From: an uncultured Crocinitomix sp.
Lineage (GTDB): Bacteria > Bacteroidota > Bacteroidia > Flavobacteriales_D > Crocinitomicaceae
NCBI GenBank assembly: GCA_937136425.1
Contig: CAKZON010000076.1
Location: forward strand, 1-64,000
DNA: 64,000 nucleotides
Direction of reading: 5' to 3'
Position 1 is the first letter of the stretch, and every line of letters begins with the position of its first letter. The notes beneath the pieces are model-generated. The model had not been told where the DNA came from, made no database searches, and saw only the letters and a program-made list of their open reading frames with translations. Shown piece by piece: positions 48,968 to 58,021 of the stretch. The position numbers and the translations under genes are program-made.

Positions 48968-51337
48968 ATGAAACTTTTCGCTAGCCTAATTCTACTTTTT
49001 TCAACTTGCACGGCGCATGTTTTTGCACAGCGCAATTTTGTAAATGATACACTACATTATCAAGAGAATGTTCATGTTTATGACATTGATTTTTTTGGCG
49101 TAGAACGTACTTTAAATTGGGATACTATCTCCCAATTATCTCCCTTGAATCAAGTGGTGTTAAAATTTCATAACCACACCTTAGCACCAATAGAGGTGAA
49201 AAAATTATCGGGAAAAGGAGAAGTTGTTTCTTGGAGTTCTCCATCTCGAAAAATCACCATTCCTCCAAATGGAACTTATGACATTAGGGTAAGTTATGAG
49301 TTTGCAATAGGCAATTTCGAATCGGATTTTAATTTAAAATTCAAGCATTTAGGTGAGCGACACCATGTTGATTTTAAAACCTTTGGTGTTGTGCAGGAAA
49401 TCAATAAGACGGATGAAAATGGTAAAAAGCAAGGAAAGTGGATTGAGTTAAATGAAGAAGGTTTAATAAAACAATTACAACACTATCAGAACGGAGTTTC
49501 TATTAAAAATCTACGCTATCATTATTATGCTAATGGAAATGTTCGCTTAAAAATGGATTTTTTTAATCATATAGATACTTATTATTATGAGTCTGGTGAA
49601 AAGCAAATTGAGGTGACACCCACTTCAAAAACAGTTTATTATTTAACAGGTGTAGTTCAATCATTAGAAACTGAAAAAAGATATGTTACCTATAATCAAG
49701 AAGGAGGGCAATTGAGTTTTCGTAATCAATATACTTCGAAGGTGCTAAACGAGTATGAAATGTTGATGGAAGAAAGCTTTTATCCGAATGGATTTTTAAA
49801 GAAAGAAGTTTTTGCAAACGGAAAAGTCATTCATTATTCAGAGCAAGTGGAAGGTTGTTTAATACAGGTTTTAAAGAAGTATAATGGACGAGATTTAGTG
49901 GTGTTGGATTATGAGAATTGTGAATTAGCTTCCATAACAAATAATATTTCATTGGACCAAAATAAATCACCTTACACAGTAAAACTGGGCACGTTTGAAA
50001 ATGAAGAATTAGTAGATGGGCGTATTGAATATTATGCTAAGAAAGGTGTGTTGAGGTTTGCCGAAGAAGTTTTAAATAAGCGATCAACTGGTGCAATATG
50101 GTTGAATGAGGTTAAATACAATGTGACAGATAAATTAGGAAGGCAAGGGATATGGATTTCCAATCAAAATGGTTGGAACGATTGGAGGAGAAATGCGAGC
50201 GACGAAATCTTATTAAAAACTTCATATAAAAATGGCGTTCAACTTGATACTGTTTTTCATTATTATCTCGGAGGAAATCTCAAAGCAATTGATGTCAAAA
50301 GAAAGAGTAAAGATGAGCCTACTAAGATAAGCTATTATGAAAGTGGTAATGTTTCCGAAAAACAATATGCTTTCCATCAGGCTTATCAAATGAAAGTTTA
50401 CAAGGTGGAAAAATTTGAGGATTCGGTAGGTGAAGTCTTGAAAAGTGTAACGAGTAATACGTACTATTTTACCTATAAAAATGGAGAAATTATATCTCGA
50501 AAAAGTGAAGCCAAAAAGGTGGATGGTTCAACAGTTATACCTAGTAGGAATAAATATCAATACACTCTTGCAACAGGTTCCTTTCGTAATGAACATATTT
50601 ATAATGGTAAAATAATTTACTATAATTCTTATGATGAAGCGTTAAGAGCGGTACGTGTTGTAAATGGAAAAATTGATGGTGATCGTATTATAATTTTTGA
50701 AGATATAGCATTTGAAATGGAGTTAACATCCGGTCATTCAATTGTGGATCGTGATGGTAATGGATATATTACAAGGTCTGAAATTGAAACACTTAAAAAA
50801 TTGGAGATTCAAGGAAGGTGGATTGAAAGTGTGGCGGACCTTAGTGCTTTTAAAAGATTAAGAGAGTTTTATGTAAATGGGAGAAAAGTTGAAAGCAATT
50901 TGTCTGATGAATCAGAAGTATTAGTAGAATTAAAAAAGCTGGCTCAAATGTCACGGTTGCCTTCAAAAAGACGACGGGGAGGTTGGTTTATAGATCCTCC
51001 AGAACCACCTGAGCCATTGCCTGAAATATTTGATTTTGTTGAAAAAGAGCCTAGTTTTATAGGTGGGCCAGAAGCACTGATGGAGTTTATAAAAAATGAA
51101 ATGCAATATCCCGCAATAAGTTTAGAGAATAAAGAGCAGGGAACGGTTTATATTAGTTTCATTGTTAATAAAGACGGCTCAATTGAAAAGCCAGAAATAA
51201 GGAAAGGTGTTTCTGCGGCTTTAGACAAAGAAGCAAAACGTATAATTAATAATATGCCAAAATGGATTCCTGGGGAGCAAGCAGGAAGGGAAGTTCGCGT
51301 ACGATTTACACTTCCAATAAGGTTTGTTTTACCTTGA
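48968..51337 (+). CDS. DUF1573/YwqK-repeat protein with EF-hand and TonB C-terminal domain
   Basis: A 789-residue exported protein when started at 48968 (MKLFASLILLFSTCTAHVFAQ signal sequence, split over its length). An N-terminal DUF1573-like Ig domain (VVLKFHNHTLAPIEVKKL, ITIPPNGTYDIRVSYEF) is followed by MORN/YwqK-type repeats (YHYYANGNVRLKM, YYESGEKQIEV, YPNGFLKKEVF). A canonical EF-hand loop occupies residues 594-605 (D594, D596, N598, I601, E605). After a basic and proline-rich linker (SKRRRGGW, PPEPPEP) comes a TonB C-terminal domain (about 695-789; GTVYISFIVNKDGSIE). No membrane helix precedes the TonB part, so it is not a classical energy transducer. The domain order is unusual. Confidence 0.75.
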   Translation: MKLFASLILLFSTCTAHVFAQRNFVNDTLHYQENVHVYDIDFFGVERTLNWDTISQLSPLNQVVLKFHNHTLAPIEVKKLSGKGEVVSWSSPSRKITIPPNGTYDIRVSYEFAIGNFESDFNLKFKHLGERHHVDFKTFGVVQEINKTDENGKKQGKWIELNEEGLIKQLQHYQNGVSIKNLRYHYYANGNVRLKMDFFNHIDTYYYESGEKQIEVTPTSKTVYYLTGVVQSLETEKRYVTYNQEGGQLSFRNQYTSKVLNEYEMLMEESFYPNGFLKKEVFANGKVIHYSEQVEGCLIQVLKKYNGRDLVVLDYENCELASITNNISLDQNKSPYTVKLGTFENEELVDGRIEYYAKKGVLRFAEEVLNKRSTGAIWLNEVKYNVTDKLGRQGIWISNQNGWNDWRRNASDEILLKTSYKNGVQLDTVFHYYLGGNLKAIDVKRKSKDEPTKISYYESGNVSEKQYAFHQAYQMKVYKVEKFEDSVGEVLKSVTSNTYYFTYKNGEIISRKSEAKKVDGSTVIPSRNKYQYTLATGSFRNEHIYNGKIIYYNSYDEALRAVRVVNGKIDGDRIIIFEDIAFEMELTSGHSIVDRDGNGYITRSEIETLKKLEIQGRWIESVADLSAFKRLREFYVNGRKVESNLSDESEVLVELKKLAQMSRLPSKRRRGGWFIDPPEPPEPLPEIFDFVEKEPSFIGGPEALMEFIKNEMQYPAISLENKEQGTVYISFIVNKDGSIEKPEIRKGVSAALDKEAKRIINNMPKWIPGEQAGREVRVRFTLPIRFVLP

Positions 51338-51350
51338 TTTTTGAATGCCT

Positions 51351-51891
51351 GTTTATAAGCCTTATGATTCCCACCGCGAACTTCGCAGGATTTGTAATCC
51401 TGCGCAAACCTCAACATGGCTTTCCTAGTTTTTATAACGCCGCACAAGCTATAAGTGAAGGATTACAAATCCTTCACAGCCACATGCTCTTCAAATTCAC
51501 TAGAGTCTCATTTACAAGTCTTATGATTCCCACCGCGTACTTCGCAGGATTTGCAATCCTGCGCAAACCTCAACATGGCTTTCCTAGTTTTTATAACCGC
51601 CGCACAAGCTATAAGTGAAGGATTACAAATCCTTCACAGCCACGTGCACTTCAAATTCACTAGAGTCTCATTTACAAGTCTTATGATTCCCACCGCGAAC
51701 TTCGCGGGATTTGTAATCCTGCGCAAACCTCAACATGGCTTTCCTAGTTTTTATAACCGCCGCACAAGCTATAAGTGAAGGATTACAAATTCTTCACAGC
51801 CACGTGTACTTCAAATTCACTAGAGTCTCATTTACAAGTCTTATGATTCCCACCGCGAACTTCGCAGGATTTGTAATCCTGCGCAAACCTC
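51351..51891. repeat. 160-bp tandem repeat, 3.4 copies, built of inverted hairpin pairs (REPIN-like)
   Basis: This fills the 557-base gap between two convergent genes. Copies begin with CTTATGATTCCCACCGCG at 51361, 51520, 51680 and 51840 (periods 159, 160, 160); the fourth is cut after about 50 bases. Each full unit holds two hairpins: type A (CGCAGGATT, 3-base loop, AATCCTGCG) at 51384-51404, 51543-51563, 51703-51723 and 51863-51883, and type B (GTGAAGGATT, ACA, AATCCTTCAC) at 51455-51477, 51615-51637 and 51775-51797. The cores GGATTTGTAATCC and GGATTACAAATCC are exact reverse complements, so A and B are the same element in opposite orientation, as in REP doublets. No transposase lies in the window. 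Confidence 0.9.
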
Positions 51892-51894
51892 TTC

Positions 51895-54800
51895 TTAAAA
51901 CAAATTCAACTGCTCAACACTACCCGTATTAGCCAAAACAGGAACGGCTCTACCTTCTTCGGTATAATAAATCTCCCCAACTAAATTGTTAAAACCAACC
52001 TCCTTTAAAACCTGCATATATTCCTGAACTTGTTCCTTATGTTTAGAGGTTTCTTGACCCGTTTTGAAATCAACCACCAAGGTTTGATCTGCTTTTATTA
52101 CAATCTTATCAGGAATTAACTTTCGTCCTTTATTATTGATGAGTTCCTTTTCATTTAATTGTTCCGCGGCATCAAAATAAGAAGCAAAGCGCTTGTCTTT
52201 AAATAGCGCTGTAATAAACTCCATTATTTCATCACTTTCGTCTGCAGTTATTTTTCCTTTTCGGGTAGATTTTTGCAAAGCACTTTCTAAATCAATTAAG
52301 CCACTAATTTCAGATAAAATATAATGAACCTTTGTCCCAAATAATCGCTTCTCATCTAATTCGTCAATGTCCCAATTTTCTGCACTTTTATAGCTCAATA
52401 CAGGTTTGTCCATCTTTTTACCATGAAACCTTACGGGGTAGTTTTTTATATCCAACGGAGCAGATTTGACATTCTTTACGAATTCACCAAATTGAAATAA
52501 ATCATCTTCACGATTACCTAAAGTGCTACTGCTGAAATAATTGTCTAGCCACAGTTTTACAGGAGATGATGTCTTAACCGCCCCACACATAAATAACGCT
52601 ACTTCAGGTCTTGTGAATGCTACATAAAGCAAGTTCAAATGATCCAATAAAAATTTACCGTGTTCAATATTATAAGTGTCTGCCAATTCAGTTTCCAAAA
52701 GAACTTTTGACATTTTTACAAAATAGGAGGGAAGTGAATGATTTTCACTTTCAACCCAAGATATTTCTCTGTTAATATCCATTTTCCAATCAATAAAAGG
52801 GCAAATAACAATTGGAAACTGTAGTCCTTTTGATTTATGAATGGTCATTACTTGCACGGCGTCAGCTCCATCCGGACTGGTGATTGAAGTCTTTTTCCCT
52901 TTATCATTAAACCACTCAATAAAATCTCGAACATTTGAATTGTTTCGTTTTTCAAATAGATGGACTTGTTCAAGTAAAAATTGTAAAAATGGATTAGCGG
53001 CAATGTTTAGGTGAAAAATTCCAATAATAGATTCAACATATTCGAACAAATTGTGGAATAGAGAGGGTTGAATTAAATGATAACCATAGGGTTTAAAAAT
53101 TTCAACAATGTTTTGATTTATAATCGCCTCTGCATGCTTTTCAATTGTTGTTCGGGCGCCCTCTTTCAATATTAAAGTTGAGAAATGCTCCAACGTTTTA
53201 ATCTTGTAATTCTTTGCCGTTGGGTTAATCATGGACGCCATTAAGTTAACCACGAATTTCACACTAATATCCTTCCCAATAAATAAACTATCTGGTGAAA
53301 TTACCTTGATACCTCTTTCTGTTAAATGTCTAGAAATATCTGCCCCTTTATTATTGTTCCGAGTTAAAATGCAAATATCTTTCAGCGAATAATTGTTGGC
53401 TAAAGCTTGTTGCACGCAGGATAAGGTATAGTCTAATTGATCTTGTGCAGTTAAATCTTTGCTGATTTTACTTTCAACATAACCTTGAAAATCTTTTGTT
53501 GGTTCCTGAATAATGTCATCATAAATCAACTGCAAATTTTCTGGTAAATCACTAATTAATTGTGGGAAAATATCATTGTTAAATTGAACTATTTCTGGTG
53601 CAGAACGGAAGTTTTTCTTCAAAGGATACTTTGCTCCAAGTGCTTTGAAAAGTGGCTCGGCCTCATTTAAAGAAGCAATATTGTCAGGATTTAGAATTTT
53701 ATCAGGTAATCCTGTAAACTGTTCCACTTCACCATTTCTCCAGCGGTAAATAGCTTGTTTTCCATCACCAACAATTAGGTTACTATTTTCAGATGCCAAT
53801 GAATTATGAACCAACGGTATCATATTAATCCATTGCAAATGAGAAGTGTCTTGAAATTCGTCAAGCAGAAAGTGAGCATATCGAACACCAAGACGCTCGT
53901 AAATAAAAGGAACAGGTTCTTCTGTTATAATCTCTGCAATTTTCCTGTAAAAATCTGAAATCAATAAGATGTTTTCTTCTGATTTTACTTGCTCAACTAA
54001 TTTGATTAAATGGTTTAGTAAGGAGAGGTTGTTGAGGTTTTTAAGAATTTCCTTGTTGATTAAATAAGTTTTAAATTCTCCTTCTATCAACGCATTTATT
54101 TGATCGAAATATTGTTTTAATAATGGACCAATTTCATCTGCTGTACTTTTGTTAGGACTTTTATCATGTCCCCAACGATTGTCAGCCACGTAGCCCAAAA
54201 CTCTATCGCTTGGTGGCTTTATAAAGTCTCCACGTAATTTCCCCTTAAAAAAGGTAATTATAGAGGTAGATTTACCTTGGAAATCATTTTGATCAAGCCC
54301 TTTTGATTTGACCAAGTCCAATGCCTCCTTTGCGTTTTGTTCTAGTTTATTGGCAATTATTTTATTCTCCTTGCGCAAGTCATCTTGTATTTTTAAAAAG
54401 TCAGAGGCACTTATTTTCTTCAATAAATCAATTGATTTAATGGCTTCCTCTTTAAAAATTTCATTACTAAAATCATATAATTGCTGCGAAAAATCCCACC
54501 TTTTATCTTCTGATAAATTGGTGTTCGCATATCGAAGCATCAAACGTGTTAATTCAGGATCTCTTCCAATTTGATCAAAGAGCATGTCCGTGACATTTTT
54601 TCGCAATTTTTGCATGTCTAACTCTACATCAAAATCAACTGAAATGTTTAAGTCTTTAGCGAAAGTACGAATCACTTTATGGGTGAATTTATCAATAGTC
54701 ATTACAGAAAAGGAACTGTAATTATGCAAAATTCGATTTAAAATTTTGGCCGAGCGTGTTTCAACCAATTTGGGTGAAATTCCTAAGTTTTTGGAAGTGT

Positions 54801-55041
54801 CTACCAAAAAGCCAAGTTCGTTTTGTGTTTTGTCTGAGGCAGGCTTACCCAGTTGAATTAGCCCATCCAAAATTCGCTCTTTCATTTCATTGGCAGCCTT
54901 ATTGGTAAAGGTCATAGCCAAAATTGAACGAAATTTCATGGGATTGTCACTGTGCAAAACAATACGTAAATACTCTTGTACAAGCGTATACGTTTTACCA
55001 CTTCCGGCAGAAGCGTTAAATATTTTAAGCGGTTTTTCCAA
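51895..55041 (-). CDS. UvrD-type helicase-nuclease (AddA/RecB-like)
   Basis: A 1048-residue protein. Helicase motifs are clear: Walker A ASAGSGKT (K16), AMTFTNKAANEMKER (motif Ia), LLDEFQDTSHLQW (motif II), GDGKQAIYRWRNGE (motif III), and VMTIHKSKGLQFPIVI (motif V). The C-terminal PD-(D/E)XK nuclease has IPDKIVIK, then VVDFKTGQ, with a preceding KVHYILSEI helix. This matches the AddA/RecB-type subunit that resects double-strand breaks. The partner AddB-like gene is often adjacent in this phylum but is not within the window. Confidence 0.88.
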   Translation of the reverse strand: MEKPLKIFNASAGSGKTYTLVQEYLRIVLHSDNPMKFRSILAMTFTNKAANEMKERILDGLIQLGKPASDKTQNELGFLVDTSKNLGISPKLVETRSAKILNRILHNYSSFSVMTIDKFTHKVIRTFAKDLNISVDFDVELDMQKLRKNVTDMLFDQIGRDPELTRLMLRYANTNLSEDKRWDFSQQLYDFSNEIFKEEAIKSIDLLKKISASDFLKIQDDLRKENKIIANKLEQNAKEALDLVKSKGLDQNDFQGKSTSIITFFKGKLRGDFIKPPSDRVLGYVADNRWGHDKSPNKSTADEIGPLLKQYFDQINALIEGEFKTYLINKEILKNLNNLSLLNHLIKLVEQVKSEENILLISDFYRKIAEIITEEPVPFIYERLGVRYAHFLLDEFQDTSHLQWINMIPLVHNSLASENSNLIVGDGKQAIYRWRNGEVEQFTGLPDKILNPDNIASLNEAEPLFKALGAKYPLKKNFRSAPEIVQFNNDIFPQLISDLPENLQLIYDDIIQEPTKDFQGYVESKISKDLTAQDQLDYTLSCVQQALANNYSLKDICILTRNNNKGADISRHLTERGIKVISPDSLFIGKDISVKFVVNLMASMINPTAKNYKIKTLEHFSTLILKEGARTTIEKHAEAIINQNIVEIFKPYGYHLIQPSLFHNLFEYVESIIGIFHLNIAANPFLQFLLEQVHLFEKRNNSNVRDFIEWFNDKGKKTSITSPDGADAVQVMTIHKSKGLQFPIVICPFIDWKMDINREISWVESENHSLPSYFVKMSKVLLETELADTYNIEHGKFLLDHLNLLYVAFTRPEVALFMCGAVKTSSPVKLWLDNYFSSSTLGNREDDLFQFGEFVKNVKSAPLDIKNYPVRFHGKKMDKPVLSYKSAENWDIDELDEKRLFGTKVHYILSEISGLIDLESALQKSTRKGKITADESDEIMEFITALFKDKRFASYFDAAEQLNEKELINNKGRKLIPDKIVIKADQTLVVDFKTGQETSKHKEQVQEYMQVLKEVGFNNLVGEIYYTEEGRAVPVLANTGSVEQLNLF

Positions 55042-55137
55042 TTGGAATCTTGTATTGTTTGTAATTCATCATTAAAATTACAAAATTTGAAAGCAAAGCG
55101 GCGAGAATTAATTCATTATTACTAACTTTCCTACAGA

Positions 55138-55950
55138 ATGAAAAACATACTTTTTTTCTTGGCCTTATTCACTACATTTGTTGGTTCGGCACAAGTGTAT
55201 CCTCAAATTGGAGCGCGCTCTGCGGCTTTAGGAGGTACTGGACTCACGCTCAATGATGTTTATTCGGTTTACAATAATCCAGGAAGTTTTGGAGCGCTTG
55301 AAAAAACAGCAATTGGGTTGAATTATGAAAATCGTTTTTTGCTTAAAGAGCTTTCCTCTCAGGCATTAGCATTTGGTTATCATACTGAAAAAAGTGGAAA
55401 TTTTGGAGTTCAGTTTCAGCAGCATGGGTTTTCTCTTTATCGAGAAATGCAAGCTAGTCTAGTTTATGGAAGACAGCTATTCCGTAATTTTTACGGTGGT
55501 TTTGCGGTCAATTTTCACCGGATTCAATTGGGGGATATTTATGGATCTAAAAACACTGCTTCTGGCACTTTAGGACTTTTTTATGCTGCCACAGATGCTT
55601 TAAATTTCGGAGTAAGAGTTCAAAATATTTCAAGAACGGAATTATCTGAATTTGAAGATGAACGCCTTCCAACTCGATTTGCAATTGGAGCAACTTATAT
55701 TTTTAGTGAAAAAGTATTTTGGAATGTTGAGGCAGAAAAAACAATTATTCATCCTATTAACGTAAAATCAGGGTTAGAAATTCATCCGCATGAAATTTTA
55801 TATCTGCGATTAGGTGTAAACTCATATCCATTTCAATCTGCTTTCGGATTTGGCTTAGCATTTAGTAATTTACAGTTTGATATGTCTACAATGTGGCATA
55901 GTAATCTCGGCTTGAGCCCATCAGCAGGTCTAAAATACCGATTCAATTAG
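55138..55950 (+). CDS. PorV/PorQ-like outer-membrane barrel protein
   Basis: A 270-residue protein with a signal peptide (ILFFLALFTTFVGSAQ). The opening of the mature part, QIGARSAALGGTGLTLNDVYSVYNNPGSFG, split by turns, is the FadL-like PorV/PorQ signature (GARSAALGG and NPG). Strands rich in aromatic residues continue to a terminal Phe-containing LKYRFN. PorQ proper functions in type IX secretion, but this protein is shorter and not in a por locus, so only the family is claimed. The next gene begins one base after its stop. A near -7 element (TAACTTTC, 55123-55130) lies close to the start. Confidence 0.75.
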   Translation: MKNILFFLALFTTFVGSAQVYPQIGARSAALGGTGLTLNDVYSVYNNPGSFGALEKTAIGLNYENRFLLKELSSQALAFGYHTEKSGNFGVQFQQHGFSLYREMQASLVYGRQLFRNFYGGFAVNFHRIQLGDIYGSKNTASGTLGLFYAATDALNFGVRVQNISRTELSEFEDERLPTRFAIGATYIFSEKVFWNVEAEKTIIHPINVKSGLEIHPHEILYLRLGVNSYPFQSAFGFGLAFSNLQFDMSTMWHSNLGLSPSAGLKYRFN

Positions 55951-55951
55951 T

Positions 55952-58021
55952 ATGCGATTACTGCTTTTGTTTATAGCTATTCTTGGTGCGTTTTCAGCGT
56001 TGTCTCAAGATCCTGAAAAACAACAAATAATTGAGCAAAGAATTGAGTTTATTGGGGAAACATTAGAAGATTCTGACATTGATTTAACAACCTATTTTGA
56101 CGACCTTTTTAATTTCTATGATAATCCGCTGAACCTTAACTTGGCGACGGAGGAAGATTTGATTCGTTTACATTTATTGACAGATGTGCAGGTAGTATCT
56201 CTTTTAAACTACCGAAAGTTTTATGGAGATTTTATTACCATTTATGAATTGGCTGCCATTGATGAATTAGATCAGAATACTATTGAAATGGTTTTACCAT
56301 TTGTGACAGTTAATAAGGTAGATAGAGATGATTTTAAATGGAAAGATGCAATTCGCTATTCAAGACACGAAATTATTGCACGTTATCAAAATACATTTGA
56401 AGAGAAAGAAGGTTACATTATAAAACCAGATAGTGTTTTAGCCGAGTCTCCAAATAGTCAGTATCTCGGAAGTTCAGATAAATTGTATTTACGGTATAGA
56501 AATCGTTATAAAGACAGATTAAGTTGGGGATTTACTGCTGAAAAAGATGCGGGAGAACAATTTTTCAAGGGAACTCAAAAACAAGGTTTTGATTTTTATT
56601 CAGGACATTTATTTGTTCGAAAAATATGGAAATTAAATGCCGTTGCTTTAGGTGATTATCAAGTCAATTTTGGGCAAGGATTAACTATGTGGTCTGGGTT
56701 TGGAATTGGAAAGTCGGCAGATGTGATGAATGGGAAACGTTATGCAACAGGGCTTAGGCCTTACACATCTGTTAATGAATCAAGATTTTTAAGAGGAGGA
56801 GCAGCTAATTTTCAAAATGAAAAAATAGATTTAACCGTTTTTGGTTCTGTCAAAAAAATAGATGCAAATATTAATTCAGGAGATACGCTTAATGGATTTG
56901 ATAATAGTTTTACTTCATTTCAAATTTCAGGTTTTCACCGCACGCCGGGGGAACTTGAAAAGAAAAACACATTACGTGAAAGTATTGTTGGAGGCGAATT
57001 CGCTTTAAAAGGAAACAATTATCGAATTGGAGTATCATCTGTATATACTAGCTACGATCAACCCTTAATTATTGATACTACAGGCTATAAAAAATACAAG
57101 TTTTCAGGAAGTCAATTATTAACAACGGGTTTAAATTATAGATTTTACATCCGTAAATTGACCATTTTTGGAGAAACTGCAGCAAGCGATAATCTCAAAT
57201 TCGGAACCGTAAACGGTTTGTCTTGGCATGTTGATCCTCGATTAGATTTATTGTTGATTTACAGAAATTATGACAAGTCGTTTCAGTCACTTTACTCAAC
57301 AGGTTTTGGAGAATCATCAGACAACACAGGTGAGCGCGGATTATACATTGGTGCACAAGCCCGAATCAATAAAAAAGTGAGTGTAAATGCCTATTACGAT
57401 CAGTTTAAATTTACTTACTATAAATGGTTAACGAACGACCTTAGTCATGGTAGAGAATATTTTGGGCAAATCAACTATAAAGCCTCTCGTAATGCTAATT
57501 TTTATGTGCGTTTGCGCAATAAAGTAACGCAAAGAAATACCAAGGATGATGTGGAAGGTATTAAAGGGCAAGAGTTTATTCGAAAAAACACGATTCGAGT
57601 AAATTATGACCAACGTATTAACTGGCAATGGTCATTTAAAACTAGGTTTGAGTGGGTAAATCACTTTTACGGAGATCAAAAAAGTAAAGGTGTTATGTTT
57701 TTTCAAGATGTAAAATTCCGATTGCGTAAAATTCCATTAACGCTTTATGGAAGGTATGCTATTTTTGATACGGACAATTATGATTCGCGAATTTACGCTT
57801 ACGAAAATGATTTATTAGGAGTATTTAGCATTCCATCTTATTATTACAAGGGAATTCGTACTTATCTAATGTTTAAATACGATTTGGGTAGAAAAATTGA
57901 TTTATGGTTGCGTTGGGATGTGTTTTCATATGCAAATAGAGATAGCATTTCTTCAGGGTTAGAAGAAATTCAAGGAAGTGAGAGAACAACTATAAAAATG
58001 CAATTGAAGATAAAACTTTAG
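55952..58021 (+). CDS. Helix-hairpin-helix domain protein with C-terminal beta-barrel
   Basis: A 689-residue exported protein with a signal peptide (RLLLLFIAILGAFSALSQ). Residues 50-115 form helix-hairpin-helix repeats of ComEA type (LNLATEEDLIRLHLL, VSLLNYRKFYGDFITIYELAAI). The rest is an aromatic-rich barrel of about 22 strands. Such proteins are frequent in Bacteroidota; whether the HhH part binds DNA outside the inner membrane is unknown. It follows the PorQ-like gene by one base and abuts the kinase gene, so the three are probably one operon. A role in DNA uptake is only a possibility. Confidence 0.75.
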   Translation: MRLLLLFIAILGAFSALSQDPEKQQIIEQRIEFIGETLEDSDIDLTTYFDDLFNFYDNPLNLNLATEEDLIRLHLLTDVQVVSLLNYRKFYGDFITIYELAAIDELDQNTIEMVLPFVTVNKVDRDDFKWKDAIRYSRHEIIARYQNTFEEKEGYIIKPDSVLAESPNSQYLGSSDKLYLRYRNRYKDRLSWGFTAEKDAGEQFFKGTQKQGFDFYSGHLFVRKIWKLNAVALGDYQVNFGQGLTMWSGFGIGKSADVMNGKRYATGLRPYTSVNESRFLRGGAANFQNEKIDLTVFGSVKKIDANINSGDTLNGFDNSFTSFQISGFHRTPGELEKKNTLRESIVGGEFALKGNNYRIGVSSVYTSYDQPLIIDTTGYKKYKFSGSQLLTTGLNYRFYIRKLTIFGETAASDNLKFGTVNGLSWHVDPRLDLLLIYRNYDKSFQSLYSTGFGESSDNTGERGLYIGAQARINKKVSVNAYYDQFKFTYYKWLTNDLSHGREYFGQINYKASRNANFYVRLRNKVTQRNTKDDVEGIKGQEFIRKNTIRVNYDQRINWQWSFKTRFEWVNHFYGDQKSKGVMFFQDVKFRLRKIPLTLYGRYAIFDTDNYDSRIYAYENDLLGVFSIPSYYYKGIRTYLMFKYDLGRKIDLWLRWDVFSYANRDSISSGLEEIQGSERTTIKMQLKIKL

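Noticed and set aside
51351-51891. Possible CRISPR array
   Set aside because: The repeats are 160-bp near-identical units with no unique spacers and no cas genes nearby.
51262-51932. Three overlapping plus-strand reading frames of 65-118 codons with the same peptide (SLMIPTANFAGFVILRKP)
   Set aside because: They are the 160-bp repeat read in successive frames; 160 is not a multiple of 3, so each copy shifts the frame. No start signal or coding character.
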